Part shown: piece after piece, positions 8,227 to 17,406 of the stretch | How the letters are laid out: the number at the start of each line of letters is the position of its first letter | Numbering within the stretch: position 1 is the first letter of the stretch | From: Niabella agricola | GTDB lineage: Bacteria; Bacteroidota; Bacteroidia; Chitinophagales; Chitinophagaceae | Direction: 5' to 3' | NCBI RefSeq assembly: GCF_021538615.1 | Contig: NZ_JAJHIZ010000003.1 | Span: 2,480,001 to 2,544,000 of the forward strand | Length of the DNA: 64,000 nucleotides | Notes under the pieces: generated by a model | The model's database searches: none | What the model was told of the DNA's origin: nothing | Seen by the model: the letters and a program-made list of their open reading frames with translations, nothing else | Program-made: the position numbers and the translations under genes

Positions 8227-10386
8227 ATGAAAAAAATCATTTTCAGTATTGCATGTTTCCTGCTTAACTTTTCGCTTTCCGCCCAGTACCACTACCCGGC
8301 TAGCAAAACCGTAGACAGCAGTGATACCTATTGGGATGTAACAGTGAAGGATCCTTATCGCTGGATCGAAAATATAAAAGACAGCACGGTGCTGAACTGG
8401 TTTAAAGCTCAGGCCGATTATACCAATGCCCAACTGGCCAGAATACCCGGCCAGGATTTGCTGAAAAACGAGTTTAAGGCGATCGACAAAATAAGGGCCG
8501 CTGCTATTTCTCCGGTAGCCAAAGCCGGCGGAAAATATTTTTACCGGAAGCGCCTGCCGGGTGAGCAGGTGGCAAAACTATATTACCGTGAGGGTGAAAA
8601 AGGAAAAGAAGTGTTGCTCTTTGACCCGCAACAATATGTAGCCGGAAAAACCTTCGATTACGAACCCGGCGTAAGCGATAACGGCAGCCGGATAGCCATG
8701 AACCTGAGCGAAGCGGGCAGTGAGCTGGGCGACCTGCGTATACTGGATGTGGCCACCCAACAATTCCTGGCAGACGTCATACCGCATGCCAGCGGAGGAT
8801 TTGCCGGCGGCAGCAACACCGATATTTTGTATGGCCAGTATAAAAGTTATGATACCCACGATCCGGAGAATAACCTGAACCTGCCCAACAAACTACACGT
8901 AGTGGGCGCCCCTGTAGCCACCGATATCCTGCTGGCCAGTGCTGCCAAATATCCCGAACTGAAATTCGATGCGGCCGATTATCCGAATGTTTCGGTATTT
9001 AAAAATGCACCGTGGATGATCCTGGGAAAATATACGGTGGAAAATAACCTGACCCTGTTTTATGCACCGCTGTCTGAACTGAAAAAGGAGCGGATCAACT
9101 GGAAGCCGCTCACCACGAAAGCAGACGAAGTACGGCAGTTTTTTGTAAAAGGGAATGACCTCTATTTGCTGACCGTAAAAGGCAACCCCCGGTTTAAGAT
9201 CATCAAAACCAGCTTCACCGCCCCTGACCTGGATAACGCAACGACCATTGCGGAAGGTGATGAAACGTGGAAAATTTCCAGCGTCAGCCAGGTTAAAGAC
9301 TACCTGCTCATTAATTTCTCGAAGAACGAGCTGGTATTGCATCCCAAAGTTTATGCGTTTGCCTCCGGTAACCTACAGGAAGCAGGAGTACCCTTAAAAG
9401 GCAATATCCTGCTTGGCGCTCTTTCGGAAGACGATAATGAAGCCCTGGTAATCAATACAGGCTGGTCAACGCCCCATAATTTCTATACCTACCAGGTAGC
9501 CGGCAAAAAACTGGGCAACGGGCCTTTCCATCTTACCTATAACGGTGCCTATCCTCATCAAAGCGATATAGCCTATGAAGAGGTAGAGGTACCTTCCCAC
9601 GACGGGGTGCCTGTACCCCTGAGCATTGTATACAATAAAACACTGCTGAAAAAAAATGGTACTAATGGTAGCTTATTGTTGGGTTATGGAGCTTATGGAA
9701 TCAATGCTTATTTACCGGCATTCCCCGCCAATTACCTGCCTTTGATCAACCGGGGTTTTGTACTGGCCTTTGCGCATATCCGGGGCGGCGGCGAAAAAGG
9801 GAACGACTGGTACCTGGCCGGCAAAAAGACCACCAAGCCCAATACCTGGAAGGATTTTAATGCCTGCGCCGACTGGCTGGTAAAGCAGCAATACACTTCT
9901 TCCGAAAGGCTGGCCTGCACCGGAGGCAGTGCGGGTGGCATCCTTATCGGCCGGGCTATTACCGAGCGGCCCGGTCTGTACAAAGTGGCCATCCCAAAAG
10001 TGGGATGTCTGAATACCCTGCGCTTGGAATTCTCACCCAATGGACCGGTCAATATCCCCGAATTCGGAACCGTAAAGGACTCCGCAGAGTTTAAAGCCCT
10101 GCTTGAAATGGATGCCTACCAGCACACCCAAAAAGGCGTGCGGTATCCCGCGCAGCTGATCACCACCGGGTTTAACGATCCGCGGGTAGAAAGCTATATC
10201 CCGGCCAAGTTTGCCGCTAATATGCAGGCCAGCAATGCCTCGGCCCACCCGGTGCTCCTATACGTGGATTATAAAGCCGGGCATTTTGGTGGCAGTACAT
10301 TGGATGAACAGTTCACACAAAGAGCCCGGGAATTTGGTTTTATACTCTGGCAATGCGGCATTTCCGGTTTTCAGCCGGAAAACTGA
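8227..10386 (+). CDS. Secreted prolyl oligopeptidase (peptidase family S9A)
   Basis: The 719-residue protein carries a signal peptide (about 1-20, ending LSAQ) and therefore acts in the periplasm or outside. The N-terminal section (DPYRWIENI, then a seven-blade-propeller-like beta region) matches S9A oligopeptidases. The C-terminal hydrolase domain has the nucleophile elbow GGSAGG with Ser568, the GFNDPRV acid with Asp651, and KAGHFGG with His686. It hydrolyses peptides, typically after proline. Length agrees with the family. A Tat-exported aminotransferase-fold gene follows 31 bases later, so the two may be co-transcribed. Confidence 0.95.
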   Translation: MKKIIFSIACFLLNFSLSAQYHYPASKTVDSSDTYWDVTVKDPYRWIENIKDSTVLNWFKAQADYTNAQLARIPGQDLLKNEFKAIDKIRAAAISPVAKAGGKYFYRKRLPGEQVAKLYYREGEKGKEVLLFDPQQYVAGKTFDYEPGVSDNGSRIAMNLSEAGSELGDLRILDVATQQFLADVIPHASGGFAGGSNTDILYGQYKSYDTHDPENNLNLPNKLHVVGAPVATDILLASAAKYPELKFDAADYPNVSVFKNAPWMILGKYTVENNLTLFYAPLSELKKERINWKPLTTKADEVRQFFVKGNDLYLLTVKGNPRFKIIKTSFTAPDLDNATTIAEGDETWKISSVSQVKDYLLINFSKNELVLHPKVYAFASGNLQEAGVPLKGNILLGALSEDDNEALVINTGWSTPHNFYTYQVAGKKLGNGPFHLTYNGAYPHQSDIAYEEVEVPSHDGVPVPLSIVYNKTLLKKNGTNGSLLLGYGAYGINAYLPAFPANYLPLINRGFVLAFAHIRGGGEKGNDWYLAGKKTTKPNTWKDFNACADWLVKQQYTSSERLACTGGSAGGILIGRAITERPGLYKVAIPKVGCLNTLRLEFSPNGPVNIPEFGTVKDSAEFKALLEMDAYQHTQKGVRYPAQLITTGFNDPRVESYIPAKFAANMQASNASAHPVLLYVDYKAGHFGGSTLDEQFTQRAREFGFILWQCGISGFQPEN

Positions 10387-10417
10387 GTCGTTTTTTTCAC
10401 ATAATAAAACAAAGAAT

Positions 10418-11719
10418 ATGCGCAGAAGAAATTTCCTACAATCCACCGGATTATTGCTCGGAGGAAGCGCTTTACTGCCGGCGTTCGCCAAGGATGCTTC
10501 GGCACCGGTTGCTTTAAATTCCTGGGATGAGGTAAGGAAACAATTCCTGCTCAATCCCAAATACATACATATGGCGCAAATGCTCCTGGCCTCGCATCCC
10601 AAACCGGTGCGGGATGAGATAGAACGGCACCGGAGGTTATTTGATGAAGATCCCGTATTGCACTGGGAAGAACATTTTCAGCAAATAGAAGGGCAGATAC
10701 AGCGGGTGTCCGCCACTTATCTTCATGCAGCAGATCCGGGGGAGGTAGCGCTTACAGATAGCACCAGCATGGGGTTAGGACTTTTATACACAGGGTTTAA
10801 ACTGAAGCCTGGAGACGAGATCCTTACTACCACCCATGATCATTATGCCACAGAAAAATCACTGGCCTTTGCGGCTGCCAAAAACGGGGCGTCTATACGA
10901 AATATCCGTTTGTACAATGAGCCTGCCGATGCATCGGCTGATGAAATTGTAGACGCCATCGCTAAGGCGGTAAATCCCAATACCAGGATCGTGGCTGTAA
11001 CCTGGGTACATTCCAGTACGGGGGTAAAATTGCCCATTGCTGCCATCGGTAGCGCAATTCGTGAGATCAATGCCCGGCGTAACAGCGCTCACCACATATA
11101 TTTTTGTGTGGATGGGGTGCATGCTTTTGGTATCGAAAATATCAATGTGCAGGAACTGGGCTGTGATTTCCTGGCGGCGGGTACGCATAAATGGCTCTTT
11201 GGTCCCCGTGGAACCGGTATCTTATGGGGTAAAAAAGAAGCCTGGGATATGGTCATCCCTACAATTCCAACCTTTACCGGACTGGCCTATCCCATGTGGG
11301 CAGGGTGGGTGCCCGAAGCGCCCATTCCTTTCGGAGATATTTTTACTCCCGGCGGATTCCATCCTTTCGAGCATCGCTGGTCGCTGCACAAAGCTTTTGA
11401 ATTCCACCTGCAGATCGGCAAGGAAAAGATCGAACAAAGAACACATCAGCTCAGTACCCTGCTAAAAGAAGGTTTAAAAAGCATTCGGCATATTCAACTC
11501 AAAACACCGGTATCGCCCTCCCTGTCGGCTGGTATTAATTGCTTTGAAGTAGCGGGTATGCCGCATGATGAAGTAGTAAAAAGGTTGCTCCGCAAAAATA
11601 TTATCGCCAGCAGTTCTCCTTACCGGGTTCAATACGTGCGGCTTACTCCCTGCATTATAAACAGCGAGGCCGAAGTAAAAACCTGCCTGGCGGTTTTGGA
11701 GAATATCCGGCAGGATTAA
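10418..11719 (+). CDS. Tat-exported class V aminotransferase fold protein
   Basis: From the ATG at 10418 the protein has 433 residues. It begins with a twin-arginine type signal (MRRRNFLQSTGLLLGGSA), then the fold-type I PLP enzyme of class V (NifS/isopenicillin epimerase-like). Recognisable blocks are LTDSTSMGLG near residue 110, the TTTHDHYA section, CVDGVHAFG, and the PLP lysine in GTHKWLFGPRGTG at Lys258. A frame extending upstream to 10211 overlaps the oligopeptidase gene and is not used. The substrate is unknown; export of a folded PLP enzyme fits the Tat signal. Confidence 0.92.
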   Translation: MRRRNFLQSTGLLLGGSALLPAFAKDASAPVALNSWDEVRKQFLLNPKYIHMAQMLLASHPKPVRDEIERHRRLFDEDPVLHWEEHFQQIEGQIQRVSATYLHAADPGEVALTDSTSMGLGLLYTGFKLKPGDEILTTTHDHYATEKSLAFAAAKNGASIRNIRLYNEPADASADEIVDAIAKAVNPNTRIVAVTWVHSSTGVKLPIAAIGSAIREINARRNSAHHIYFCVDGVHAFGIENINVQELGCDFLAAGTHKWLFGPRGTGILWGKKEAWDMVIPTIPTFTGLAYPMWAGWVPEAPIPFGDIFTPGGFHPFEHRWSLHKAFEFHLQIGKEKIEQRTHQLSTLLKEGLKSIRHIQLKTPVSPSLSAGINCFEVAGMPHDEVVKRLLRKNIIASSSPYRVQYVRLTPCIINSEAEVKTCLAVLENIRQD

Positions 11720-11757
11720 AGGCATTATCGCTTTTTGTTCATCTTAAAAAGATTTGC

Positions 11758-12177
11758 ATGAAAAAGATCATGATCGTCCTGCTGCTCCTTGTACTCGTTA
11801 CAGATATACCCGCCCAGCAAACAACACCGGTACCCGCCGTTATGAAGCAGGACTATATGCAAAAAAGCAGGCGTCAAAAAACCGCCGCATGGATACTACT
11901 TGGAGGAGGGGTCGCATTGAGTACCGGGGGAATTATATGGGCGCTGGAAGGCGACTGGTCGTCCAATGACTCCGGGCCGGATATATTATTCTTTACCGGT
12001 GTCGCATCGATGCTTGGCAGTATCCCGGTGTTTATAGCCTCGGCAAGAAACAAAAGGAAGGCCAGGCAGCTCGTTGCCGTTATAAAAATGGAACAATACG
12101 CGGCATTGCAGCAACACGCACTAACACGGGCGTCTTATCCATCAGCGGGGATACAGTTAAGGCTACCCGTCCGGTGA
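11758..12177 (+). CDS. Small membrane protein, exported N-terminus
   Basis: The 139-residue protein begins with a strong hydrophobic signal (MKKIMIVLLLLVLVTDIPAQ) and contains two more hydrophobic stretches, near 43-63 (AAWILLGGGVALSTGGIIWAL) and 78-95, followed by a basic Lys/Arg-rich turn. I recognise no functional family; small proteins with this layout occur in many Chitinophagaceae. It follows the aminotransferase gene by 38 bases on the same strand. It converges with the monooxygenase gene, whose stop lies 81 bases further. Confidence 0.65.
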   Translation: MKKIMIVLLLLVLVTDIPAQQTTPVPAVMKQDYMQKSRRQKTAAWILLGGGVALSTGGIIWALEGDWSSNDSGPDILFFTGVASMLGSIPVFIASARNKRKARQLVAVIKMEQYAALQQHALTRASYPSAGIQLRLPVR

Positions 12178-12258
12178 AGGTATGCCGCTGAACGTTCCCG
12201 CGTTGGCGCGCTTTAAAGGTCAGTAATGCACCGGAAGAGCATCCCAGTCTGTTTTTCC

Positions 12259-13446
12259 TCAAATAGCTTCCACGTCGCTCACCTTGTAGGCATAGATCCA
12301 ATCCATTTTTTTCTTTTCCAGATTGATAAAATGTTTAAGGAAGATATCTCTAAAGAAGGTAGCAAACAGATTGGCTTTGGATTTAGATTTTCCAATTTTT
12401 CTGGCCTGGGCTACAATTTTGGCAACGCGCTTCTCCCGTAATCCCTGGAAAACAGAAAACGCAAGCGCCGGATCTGGATATGTACTCAGGCATTTGGCCA
12501 GGACGGCACTGTCTTCCAGGGCAAGCGATGCGCCTTGTCCCGTATGCGGCGAGATGGCATGCGCCGCATCACCGATCAGGCAAATATTGTTTGTATGCCA
12601 TTTTGCTAATGGCGGCATATCATAGATGGGATAGGCAAATAAATCAGATGTAGCCGTAATGATCTGCTCAATCCTCTTATAGTCTTCTTTATGGAGTTTC
12701 AGCAATTCTGTTTTTATTTGATGCTGCAGCCCGGGGTCGATCCTCCTACGATCCGGTTCTTTTTTCTGGTAAAAATTGTTAAACCACCATACCTCGCTCT
12801 TGTTGGATGTCGCAAACGCAAAGAATGCCCGCTTCCCGAATGCCATGTTGATGCCTCCGGTTTCATCCTGCCAGCCCGGGATGGCCACGATCGCGCCGGT
12901 TGACAGCAGTTCTGTATAGACCGGCTTCGGGCTATGCGGAAACGCAATTTCCCGGCACCGGGAATGGATTCCATCGGCGCCGATCAAAAAATCGAAGTCG
13001 CCGGATACCCCATTGGTCGTACGGATACTGATTTTTTTTCCTGACTCTTCGATGGAATCCAGCCGGCAGTCATAGGTGATGGCACAACCTAGGGAATTTA
13101 GCCGGTCATGCAATAGCCGGATGATGGCCGAGCGTTTAACCTGAACATTTTCGATCCCATACCGTTCAGATTGATAGGATGTGTCAAGTTTGGCGATACA
13201 GGTTCCAGCAGCATTCAGAAACTGCAGGGACCCCGGACAATATTCCTCATAGATCCGGGAAATATCGGCAAGTTCCTTTAGGACATTGAGCCCATTGGGC
13301 GATATGCCGATAAATAATCCTTCTTGCATCTGGCTTTCTTTGCGGCTTTCGATGATGCTGACCTCGGCCCCCTGTCCAATAAGTGCTATGGCCAATGCGG
13401 GCCCCGCAATCCCTGCACCGACAATTAATACTTTTTTTTCTTTCAT
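12259..13446 (-). CDS. FAD-dependent monooxygenase (UbiH/TetX-like group)
   Basis: The 395-residue flavoprotein has the Rossmann FAD motif VGAGIAGPALAIALIGQG at residues 9-26, the DG motif (FDFLIGADGIHSRC), and the second FAD motif CLIGDAAHAISPHTGQGAS with Asp293. This is the group A hydroxylase build that includes tetracycline-inactivating and aromatic monooxygenases; the substrate is not determined. I chose the ATG at 13446, which puts the GxGxxG near the N-terminus; a longer frame to 13482 adds only non-conserved residues. It is divergent from a MarR regulator at 13800, which probably controls it. Confidence 0.9.
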   Translation of the reverse strand: MKEKKVLIVGAGIAGPALAIALIGQGAEVSIIESRKESQMQEGLFIGISPNGLNVLKELADISRIYEEYCPGSLQFLNAAGTCIAKLDTSYQSERYGIENVQVKRSAIIRLLHDRLNSLGCAITYDCRLDSIEESGKKISIRTTNGVSGDFDFLIGADGIHSRCREIAFPHSPKPVYTELLSTGAIVAIPGWQDETGGINMAFGKRAFFAFATSNKSEVWWFNNFYQKKEPDRRRIDPGLQHQIKTELLKLHKEDYKRIEQIITATSDLFAYPIYDMPPLAKWHTNNICLIGDAAHAISPHTGQGASLALEDSAVLAKCLSTYPDPALAFSVFQGLREKRVAKIVAQARKIGKSKSKANLFATFFRDIFLKHFINLEKKKMDWIYAYKVSDVEAI

Positions 13447-13593
13447 TGAATCTTGATTTTTATGACTATTAAATCCGCACAACAGGTGCTATCGACCCCG
13501 GCCAGGGGGCAGAAGGACCTTCCCTTTGTTCCGCAGGTTACGTTAAACACAAGCGGGCATTCGAACTTCGTTACAGGCCGCCTACCCTGCCCG

Positions 13594-13674
13594 TAAGTAT
13601 GGAAAGCCGGTTACAGGGGCCTTAAAAAAACATTGCCGGCCATGTATGCGAAATAAGTATGGTGGCCCGGTTAC
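13594..13674. repeat. Two imperfect 21-bp direct repeats exactly 60 bp apart
   Basis: TAAGTATGG, four variable bases and CCGGTTAC occur at 13594-13614 and again at 13654-13674. The distance is exactly 60 bp. They lie between the FAD monooxygenase start and the MarR promoter, in the leader of the monooxygenase transcript. They could be operator sites or the trace of a local duplication. Confidence 0.5.
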
Positions 13675-13727
13675 CTCTGCAGTAAGTCTTCAACCTTATT
13701 TACGGCTGCCCGAACGATTACTTTTAT

Positions 13728-13783
13728 TATCTTTGCAATAGAGTTATTTATTTAGCTAAAAAAGTATCTCTGTCACAAAGATA
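13728..13783. promoter_or_regulatory. Face-to-face promoter elements with central palindrome
   Basis: TATCTTTG on the plus strand at 13728-13735 is the likely -7 element of the MarR gene at 13800. The same octamer occurs on the minus strand at 13783-13776, pointing toward the monooxygenase gene. Between them the 10-bp palindrome TTTAGCTAAA at 13751-13760 is a candidate MarR binding site able to block both. Confidence 0.55.
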
Positions 13784-13799
13784 AAAATATTTTCAATTC

Positions 13800-14291
13800 A
13801 TGCGAAAAAAAAACAGCGCACAAAATGACAAGACCGATCGTATACAGGAACTGACCCGGGAGTTTTCTACGTTGACGGTAGTCATGCACCAGTCGATCGC
13901 CCATGCTGCAGGGCTGGCGGGCACCGATCATAAATACATCGACCTGCTGCTGAAACACGGAGCAATGACCCCCGGGAAAATTGCGGAACTAAGCGGCTTA
14001 TCGACAGGGGCCGTTACCGGTATGATTGATCGCCTGGAAAGAGAAAACCTGGTACAGCGGGAAAGAGATGCGGTAGACAGGAGAAAAGTTATCGTAGTAT
14101 TAAACCGCGAAGCGGCTTTTCAACGGATTGGCCCGGCATTTCAAAACATAATGGCTGAAGCAGAAAAACTATACAGTGCATTCACTGCAACAGAGCTGGA
14201 TACCGTTCAAAAATACCTGGAAGCAGTCATCGCTTTTACAAAAAAGCAGATCACCGCTTTAAACAAAAAGAAAACAGACCAGACTTCGTAA
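13800..14291 (+). CDS. MarR family transcriptional regulator
   Basis: This 163-residue winged-helix protein has the MarR pattern: a helical N-terminus, the recognition region MTPGKIAELSGLSTGAVTGM, and the wing LVQRERDAVDRRKVIVVL with the conserved DxRRK. It forms a dimer through terminal helices in the family. It is divergent from the FAD monooxygenase gene and the intergenic region has an exact -7 element for it at 13728 and a palindrome at 13751. Regulation of the monooxygenase in response to a small aromatic or drug-like ligand is a reasonable inference. Confidence 0.93.
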   Translation: MRKKNSAQNDKTDRIQELTREFSTLTVVMHQSIAHAAGLAGTDHKYIDLLLKHGAMTPGKIAELSGLSTGAVTGMIDRLERENLVQRERDAVDRRKVIVVLNREAAFQRIGPAFQNIMAEAEKLYSAFTATELDTVQKYLEAVIAFTKKQITALNKKKTDQTS

Positions 14292-14435
14292 GATTCAATA
14301 AAATTGGAACAGCTTTATTCTTTTCCGCGGGTGCAGCTGTGATACGTGTTTTGTCAAGAGGCAATGATTGAATTTATACATAACGCTTGAGCAAGGTTCA
14401 TCTAAATAGCTCAGCAAGATGAGCCCTGTTCGCTT

Positions 14436-15455
14436 CTATTGCCGTTGCTGTTCTTTTTGTTGCTTTTTCTCTTCCTTATTGCGTTGTTTTTCCTGCCGTC
14501 TGAAATAGCCCCGGAACAGGAAATTATGCCGCACGGCTTCCATATTCTCGTCCAGTTTGCCGGTGCTGCTTTCCAGGTTCCGGATCGTTTGCTGCAGCTG
14601 CCGCGCTGTTGTAGAATCATTCAGCAGTACACCGGCAGGCGATTCGTTACTGTTAAGACGGCCTTTAACATCTGTACTTACCGACTGAAGGTTGCGTGCT
14701 ACCTGGTTCGCCTGCGTTGCTACTTCCTGCAGCTGGTTCGCGGTATTTCTGAGCCTGCTGAATACAATAGTGTCACTCACCAGGTCGTTGGCCAGCACGC
14801 CGGGAGTTTGCAGCCGGGCCGTGTACCCGGTAAGGTCTTTTGTAAACTGCTGGGTGTTGCCGGCCGTTTTATGCAGTATGACCAGGGTACGGTCCAGCTG
14901 CTCGTAAATGGATGAATCCTTTATCAGTTTACCCAGCGAGCCTTTGCCCGCAGTAAGATTTTCCATAATATCTTTGAGATTGCCGGTAATGGCCACCAGG
15001 TTCTTATTGTTTACCTGCAGCGTATTCATGATCTCATCCGTACTGATACTGGGTTCCACGATGATCACATCACCGTCTTCGATGGGAGCGGTTTGGGCGG
15101 TGCCGCCGTCCAGGGCGATGATCTTATTGCCCACCAGTCCGTCGGCGCTTACCCGGGCCTTAACATCTTTGTGAATAAACGGCCGGGCATTCTTATCGAT
15201 ATTCATCAACACTTCGATCCGGCTGTGATCGATGAAGCGGATCGTTTTGATCGTGCCCACTTTTACACCGGAATACCAGATATTATTGCCTTTGGAAAGA
15301 CCGCCCACATCGTGGAAGATCGCTTTTATCTGCACGGAATCGATAAACGTCTTTTTTTGTCCGCCCAAAATCAGGATGGCGGTGGCAAAAATCGCCAGTC
15401 CCAGAACAATGAATATGCCCACCGTAGTAGCTCTTCTTGAATCAGCTGTTTTCAT
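14436..15455 (-). CDS. mlaD: MlaD/MCE family lipid transport protein
   Basis: The protein has 339 residues with one N-terminal membrane helix at about 11-31 and an MCE domain at about 37-120 (HDVGGLSKGNNIWYSGVKVG, then VSADGLVGNKIIAL). The long C-terminal part, 150-300, is helical and coiled-coil-like, and the tail is very rich in Lys, Gln, Glu and Arg. MCE proteins form hexameric rings carrying phospholipids between membranes. It is the third gene of the operon with permease and ATPase, separated by three bases from the ATPase gene. It is longer than E. coli MlaD because of the helical extension, as is usual in Bacteroidota. Confidence 0.92.
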   Translation of the reverse strand: MKTADSRRATTVGIFIVLGLAIFATAILILGGQKKTFIDSVQIKAIFHDVGGLSKGNNIWYSGVKVGTIKTIRFIDHSRIEVLMNIDKNARPFIHKDVKARVSADGLVGNKIIALDGGTAQTAPIEDGDVIIVEPSISTDEIMNTLQVNNKNLVAITGNLKDIMENLTAGKGSLGKLIKDSSIYEQLDRTLVILHKTAGNTQQFTKDLTGYTARLQTPGVLANDLVSDTIVFSRLRNTANQLQEVATQANQVARNLQSVSTDVKGRLNSNESPAGVLLNDSTTARQLQQTIRNLESSTGKLDENMEAVRHNFLFRGYFRRQEKQRNKEEKKQQKEQQRQ

Positions 15456-15458
15456 ATA

Positions 15459-16232
15459 TTATTGAATAAAGTTATACTCATAAAATTCGCGGATCAGCAC
15501 TTCGTCAGTACTGAACACATCCTCAAAGTTGCCCTGCCGTATAAACCGTCCTTCTTTCAGTACGGCAATTGTATCGCCCGTGGATTTGGCACAGGTGAGA
15601 TCATGCGTAATAATGATGGAGCTTGTATTAAACCGATGCTGCACTTCATTAATCAGGTCATTGATCTCCGTACAAGTGATGGGATCCAGTCCGGCCGTAG
15701 GTTCATCATACAACATGATTTCCGGACGAAGTATGAGTGTACGGCCAATGCCGATGCGCTTGCGCTGTCCGCCGGACAGCTCGGCCGGCATCTGGTCGAT
15801 GGTATGTGAAAGCCCGATGGCATCCAGCACCATTTCTACGCGTTTATCGCGCTCCTTTCGGCTCATGCCCGGTTCGTTCCGCTTCAGCGGAAAGGCCAGG
15901 TTTTCGCCTACCGTCATGCTGTCATACAATGCCCCATTCTGAAAACAGAAACCTGTTTTCAGGCGCAGGGCGCGCAGCGCGTGGGCATTCAGTTCCGGCA
16001 CTTCCTGTCCCAGTACACTTACCGTGCCGGCATCCGGATGCAGCAGTCCGACGATCACTTTTATCAGGACAGACTTACCCGTTCCGGAACGTCCCAGCAC
16101 CACAATGTTCTCCCCGCGGTGCAGATCCAGGTCTACCCCACGTAGTACATGATTGCTGCCAAACGATTTGTACAGACCTCTGATGGAGATCACTGTTTGC
16201 TGTCTGTCGATATTGGGTATAAAAGATTTCAT
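15459..16232 (-). CDS. mlaF: Phospholipid-transport ABC ATPase (MlaF type)
   Basis: The 257-residue ABC ATPase has Walker A GRSGTGKS at residues 47-54, the Q-loop at CFQNGALYDSMTVGENLAFP, the signature LSGGQRKR at 152-159 and Walker B IMLYDEP at 172-178. The GALYDSMTVGENLAFPL stretch is typical of the MlaF/Ttg2A group. It couples ATP hydrolysis to lipid movement by the MlaE permease. It lies two bases downstream of the permease gene and three upstream of the MCE gene, giving a tight mlaE-mlaF-mlaD operon. Confidence 0.95.
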   Translation of the reverse strand: MKSFIPNIDRQQTVISIRGLYKSFGSNHVLRGVDLDLHRGENIVVLGRSGTGKSVLIKVIVGLLHPDAGTVSVLGQEVPELNAHALRALRLKTGFCFQNGALYDSMTVGENLAFPLKRNEPGMSRKERDKRVEMVLDAIGLSHTIDQMPAELSGGQRKRIGIGRTLILRPEIMLYDEPTAGLDPITCTEINDLINEVQHRFNTSSIIITHDLTCAKSTGDTIAVLKEGRFIRQGNFEDVFSTDEVLIREFYEYNFIQ

Positions 16233-16234
16233 AG

Positions 16235-17026
16235 CTATCGTATCATATTCACCAGTTGAACAATAAGCACTTCTTCTATAAAAATCAGGAACATGGAAAC
16301 CACTACAGAAACATTGGCGGATTTACCAACCCCCTCCGTACCCTGAGTGGCATGAAAGCCCTGATAGCAGCTGACAATACCAATCGTAAACCCATAAACC
16401 AGGGCTTTTACCAGCGAGGCAGCTAGATCCAGGAACGAAATATTCGTAAATGCATTCTGTATAAACGTATCCATACTTGTTTGCTCGTTGAGGTGAATAT
16501 CCACAAAAGCACCAACGAGGGCGATGAGTCCGTTATAGCACATCAACAGCGGCAGACATACAGTGCAGGCCAACACCCGCGTCATTACCAGGTACCTGAA
16601 GGGGTTGATGGCTGAAACCTCCATTGCGTCGATCTGCTCGGTAACTTTCATAGAGGCCAGTTCGGCACCCATGCTCGACCCCACACGGCCGGCACAGATC
16701 AGCGCTGTTACCAGCGGGGCCAGCGCCCGTACGATGGCAATCGATATCAGCGAAGGGAGCCAGGAAGTAGCGCCGAATTCCGCCAGAGAAGGGCGTGACT
16801 GTTTGGTGAACACCAGCCCGGTGATAAAGCCGGTAAGACTGATCAGCGGCAGCGACTTGGAGCCGATATAAAAACACTGGCGGATGAATTCCCGGGTTTC
16901 AAACGGTGGGTGCAGCACTTCCCCGAAAAACCGGCTGATAAATCCGAAAATTTCGTAAACAGTAATAAAGAACCCATCAATGCGTTTCGAAATAACGGGT
17001 TTATCTGATTGTTCAATAGGCTCCAT
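16235..17026 (-). CDS. mlaE: MlaE family ABC permease
   Basis: The 263-residue integral membrane protein has five to six membrane spans and the MlaE permease signature, including QCFYIGSKSLPLISLTGFI, the VTALICAGRVGSSMGAELAS block and the EQIDAMEVSAINPFRYLV coupling helix. It forms the membrane channel part of the Mla/MCE lipid transporter. It is first in the mlaEFD operon. A leader of several hundred bases precedes it; no exact -7 element is obvious there. Confidence 0.95.
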   Translation of the reverse strand: MEPIEQSDKPVISKRIDGFFITVYEIFGFISRFFGEVLHPPFETREFIRQCFYIGSKSLPLISLTGFITGLVFTKQSRPSLAEFGATSWLPSLISIAIVRALAPLVTALICAGRVGSSMGAELASMKVTEQIDAMEVSAINPFRYLVMTRVLACTVCLPLLMCYNGLIALVGAFVDIHLNEQTSMDTFIQNAFTNISFLDLAASLVKALVYGFTIGIVSCYQGFHATQGTEGVGKSANVSVVVSMFLIFIEEVLIVQLVNMIR

Positions 17027-17271
17027 TATCAGGGTTTTAACTTAAAAAACAGCGGAAGATACCTTTTATTATTAAATACAATATAAGGTAAGAGCCGGGA
17101 TCATCATCGTGCACCCCGCTAATCAACTACTATTTTAATAGTGAATTTAACATAACAGGCACCAAGAATAAAATTAATTCCCGGCTAATTTTTGCAGGTT
17201 TGTTAAAAGCACCAGTGGATTTTACTATTAACAAGATCGTTATTAGTAGCATACAAATCAAATAAAAATCA

Positions 17272-17298
17272 GAACTTTCTAAATTTTCCAGAAAGTTC
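17272..17298 (-). terminator. Intrinsic terminator behind the tRNA-Arg-like sequence
   Basis: A 9-bp perfect stem (17272-17280 with 17290-17298) is followed on the minus strand by a T-rich run (plus-strand AAATAAAAATC at 17260-17270). It lies just downstream of the broken tRNA-Arg-like gene. The hairpin and its flanks resemble the longer hairpin at 20605-20640, indicating a dispersed copy. Confidence 0.65.
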
Positions 17299-17306
17299 CG
17301 GAAGGG

Positions 17307-17406
17307 TAGCCAGGGCAGGAATCGAACCTCTATCCAGAGTTTAGGAAACGCCTCTTCTATCCCCAGAACGTGCCATCCGTAAAGGCGGGGATAGAACTAC
17401 CGGGCC
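17307..17406 (-). pseudogene. Degenerate tRNA-Arg(CCU) with palindromic D-arm insertion
   Basis: The minus strand shares with the intact tRNA-Arg at 22340-22411 the 5' end GGCCCGGTAGTTC, the anticodon-loop region GTTTCCTAAACTCT, the T-loop GTTCGATTC and the end GGCTA. The D-loop is replaced by a 10-bp perfect inverted repeat, TTCTATCCCC at 17355-17364 and GGGGATAGAA at 17387-17396 on the plus strand, with a 22-base spacer. T-stem and acceptor contain mismatches. Total length is 100 bases. It is unlikely to be a working tRNA, although a terminator follows. Confidence 0.75.
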
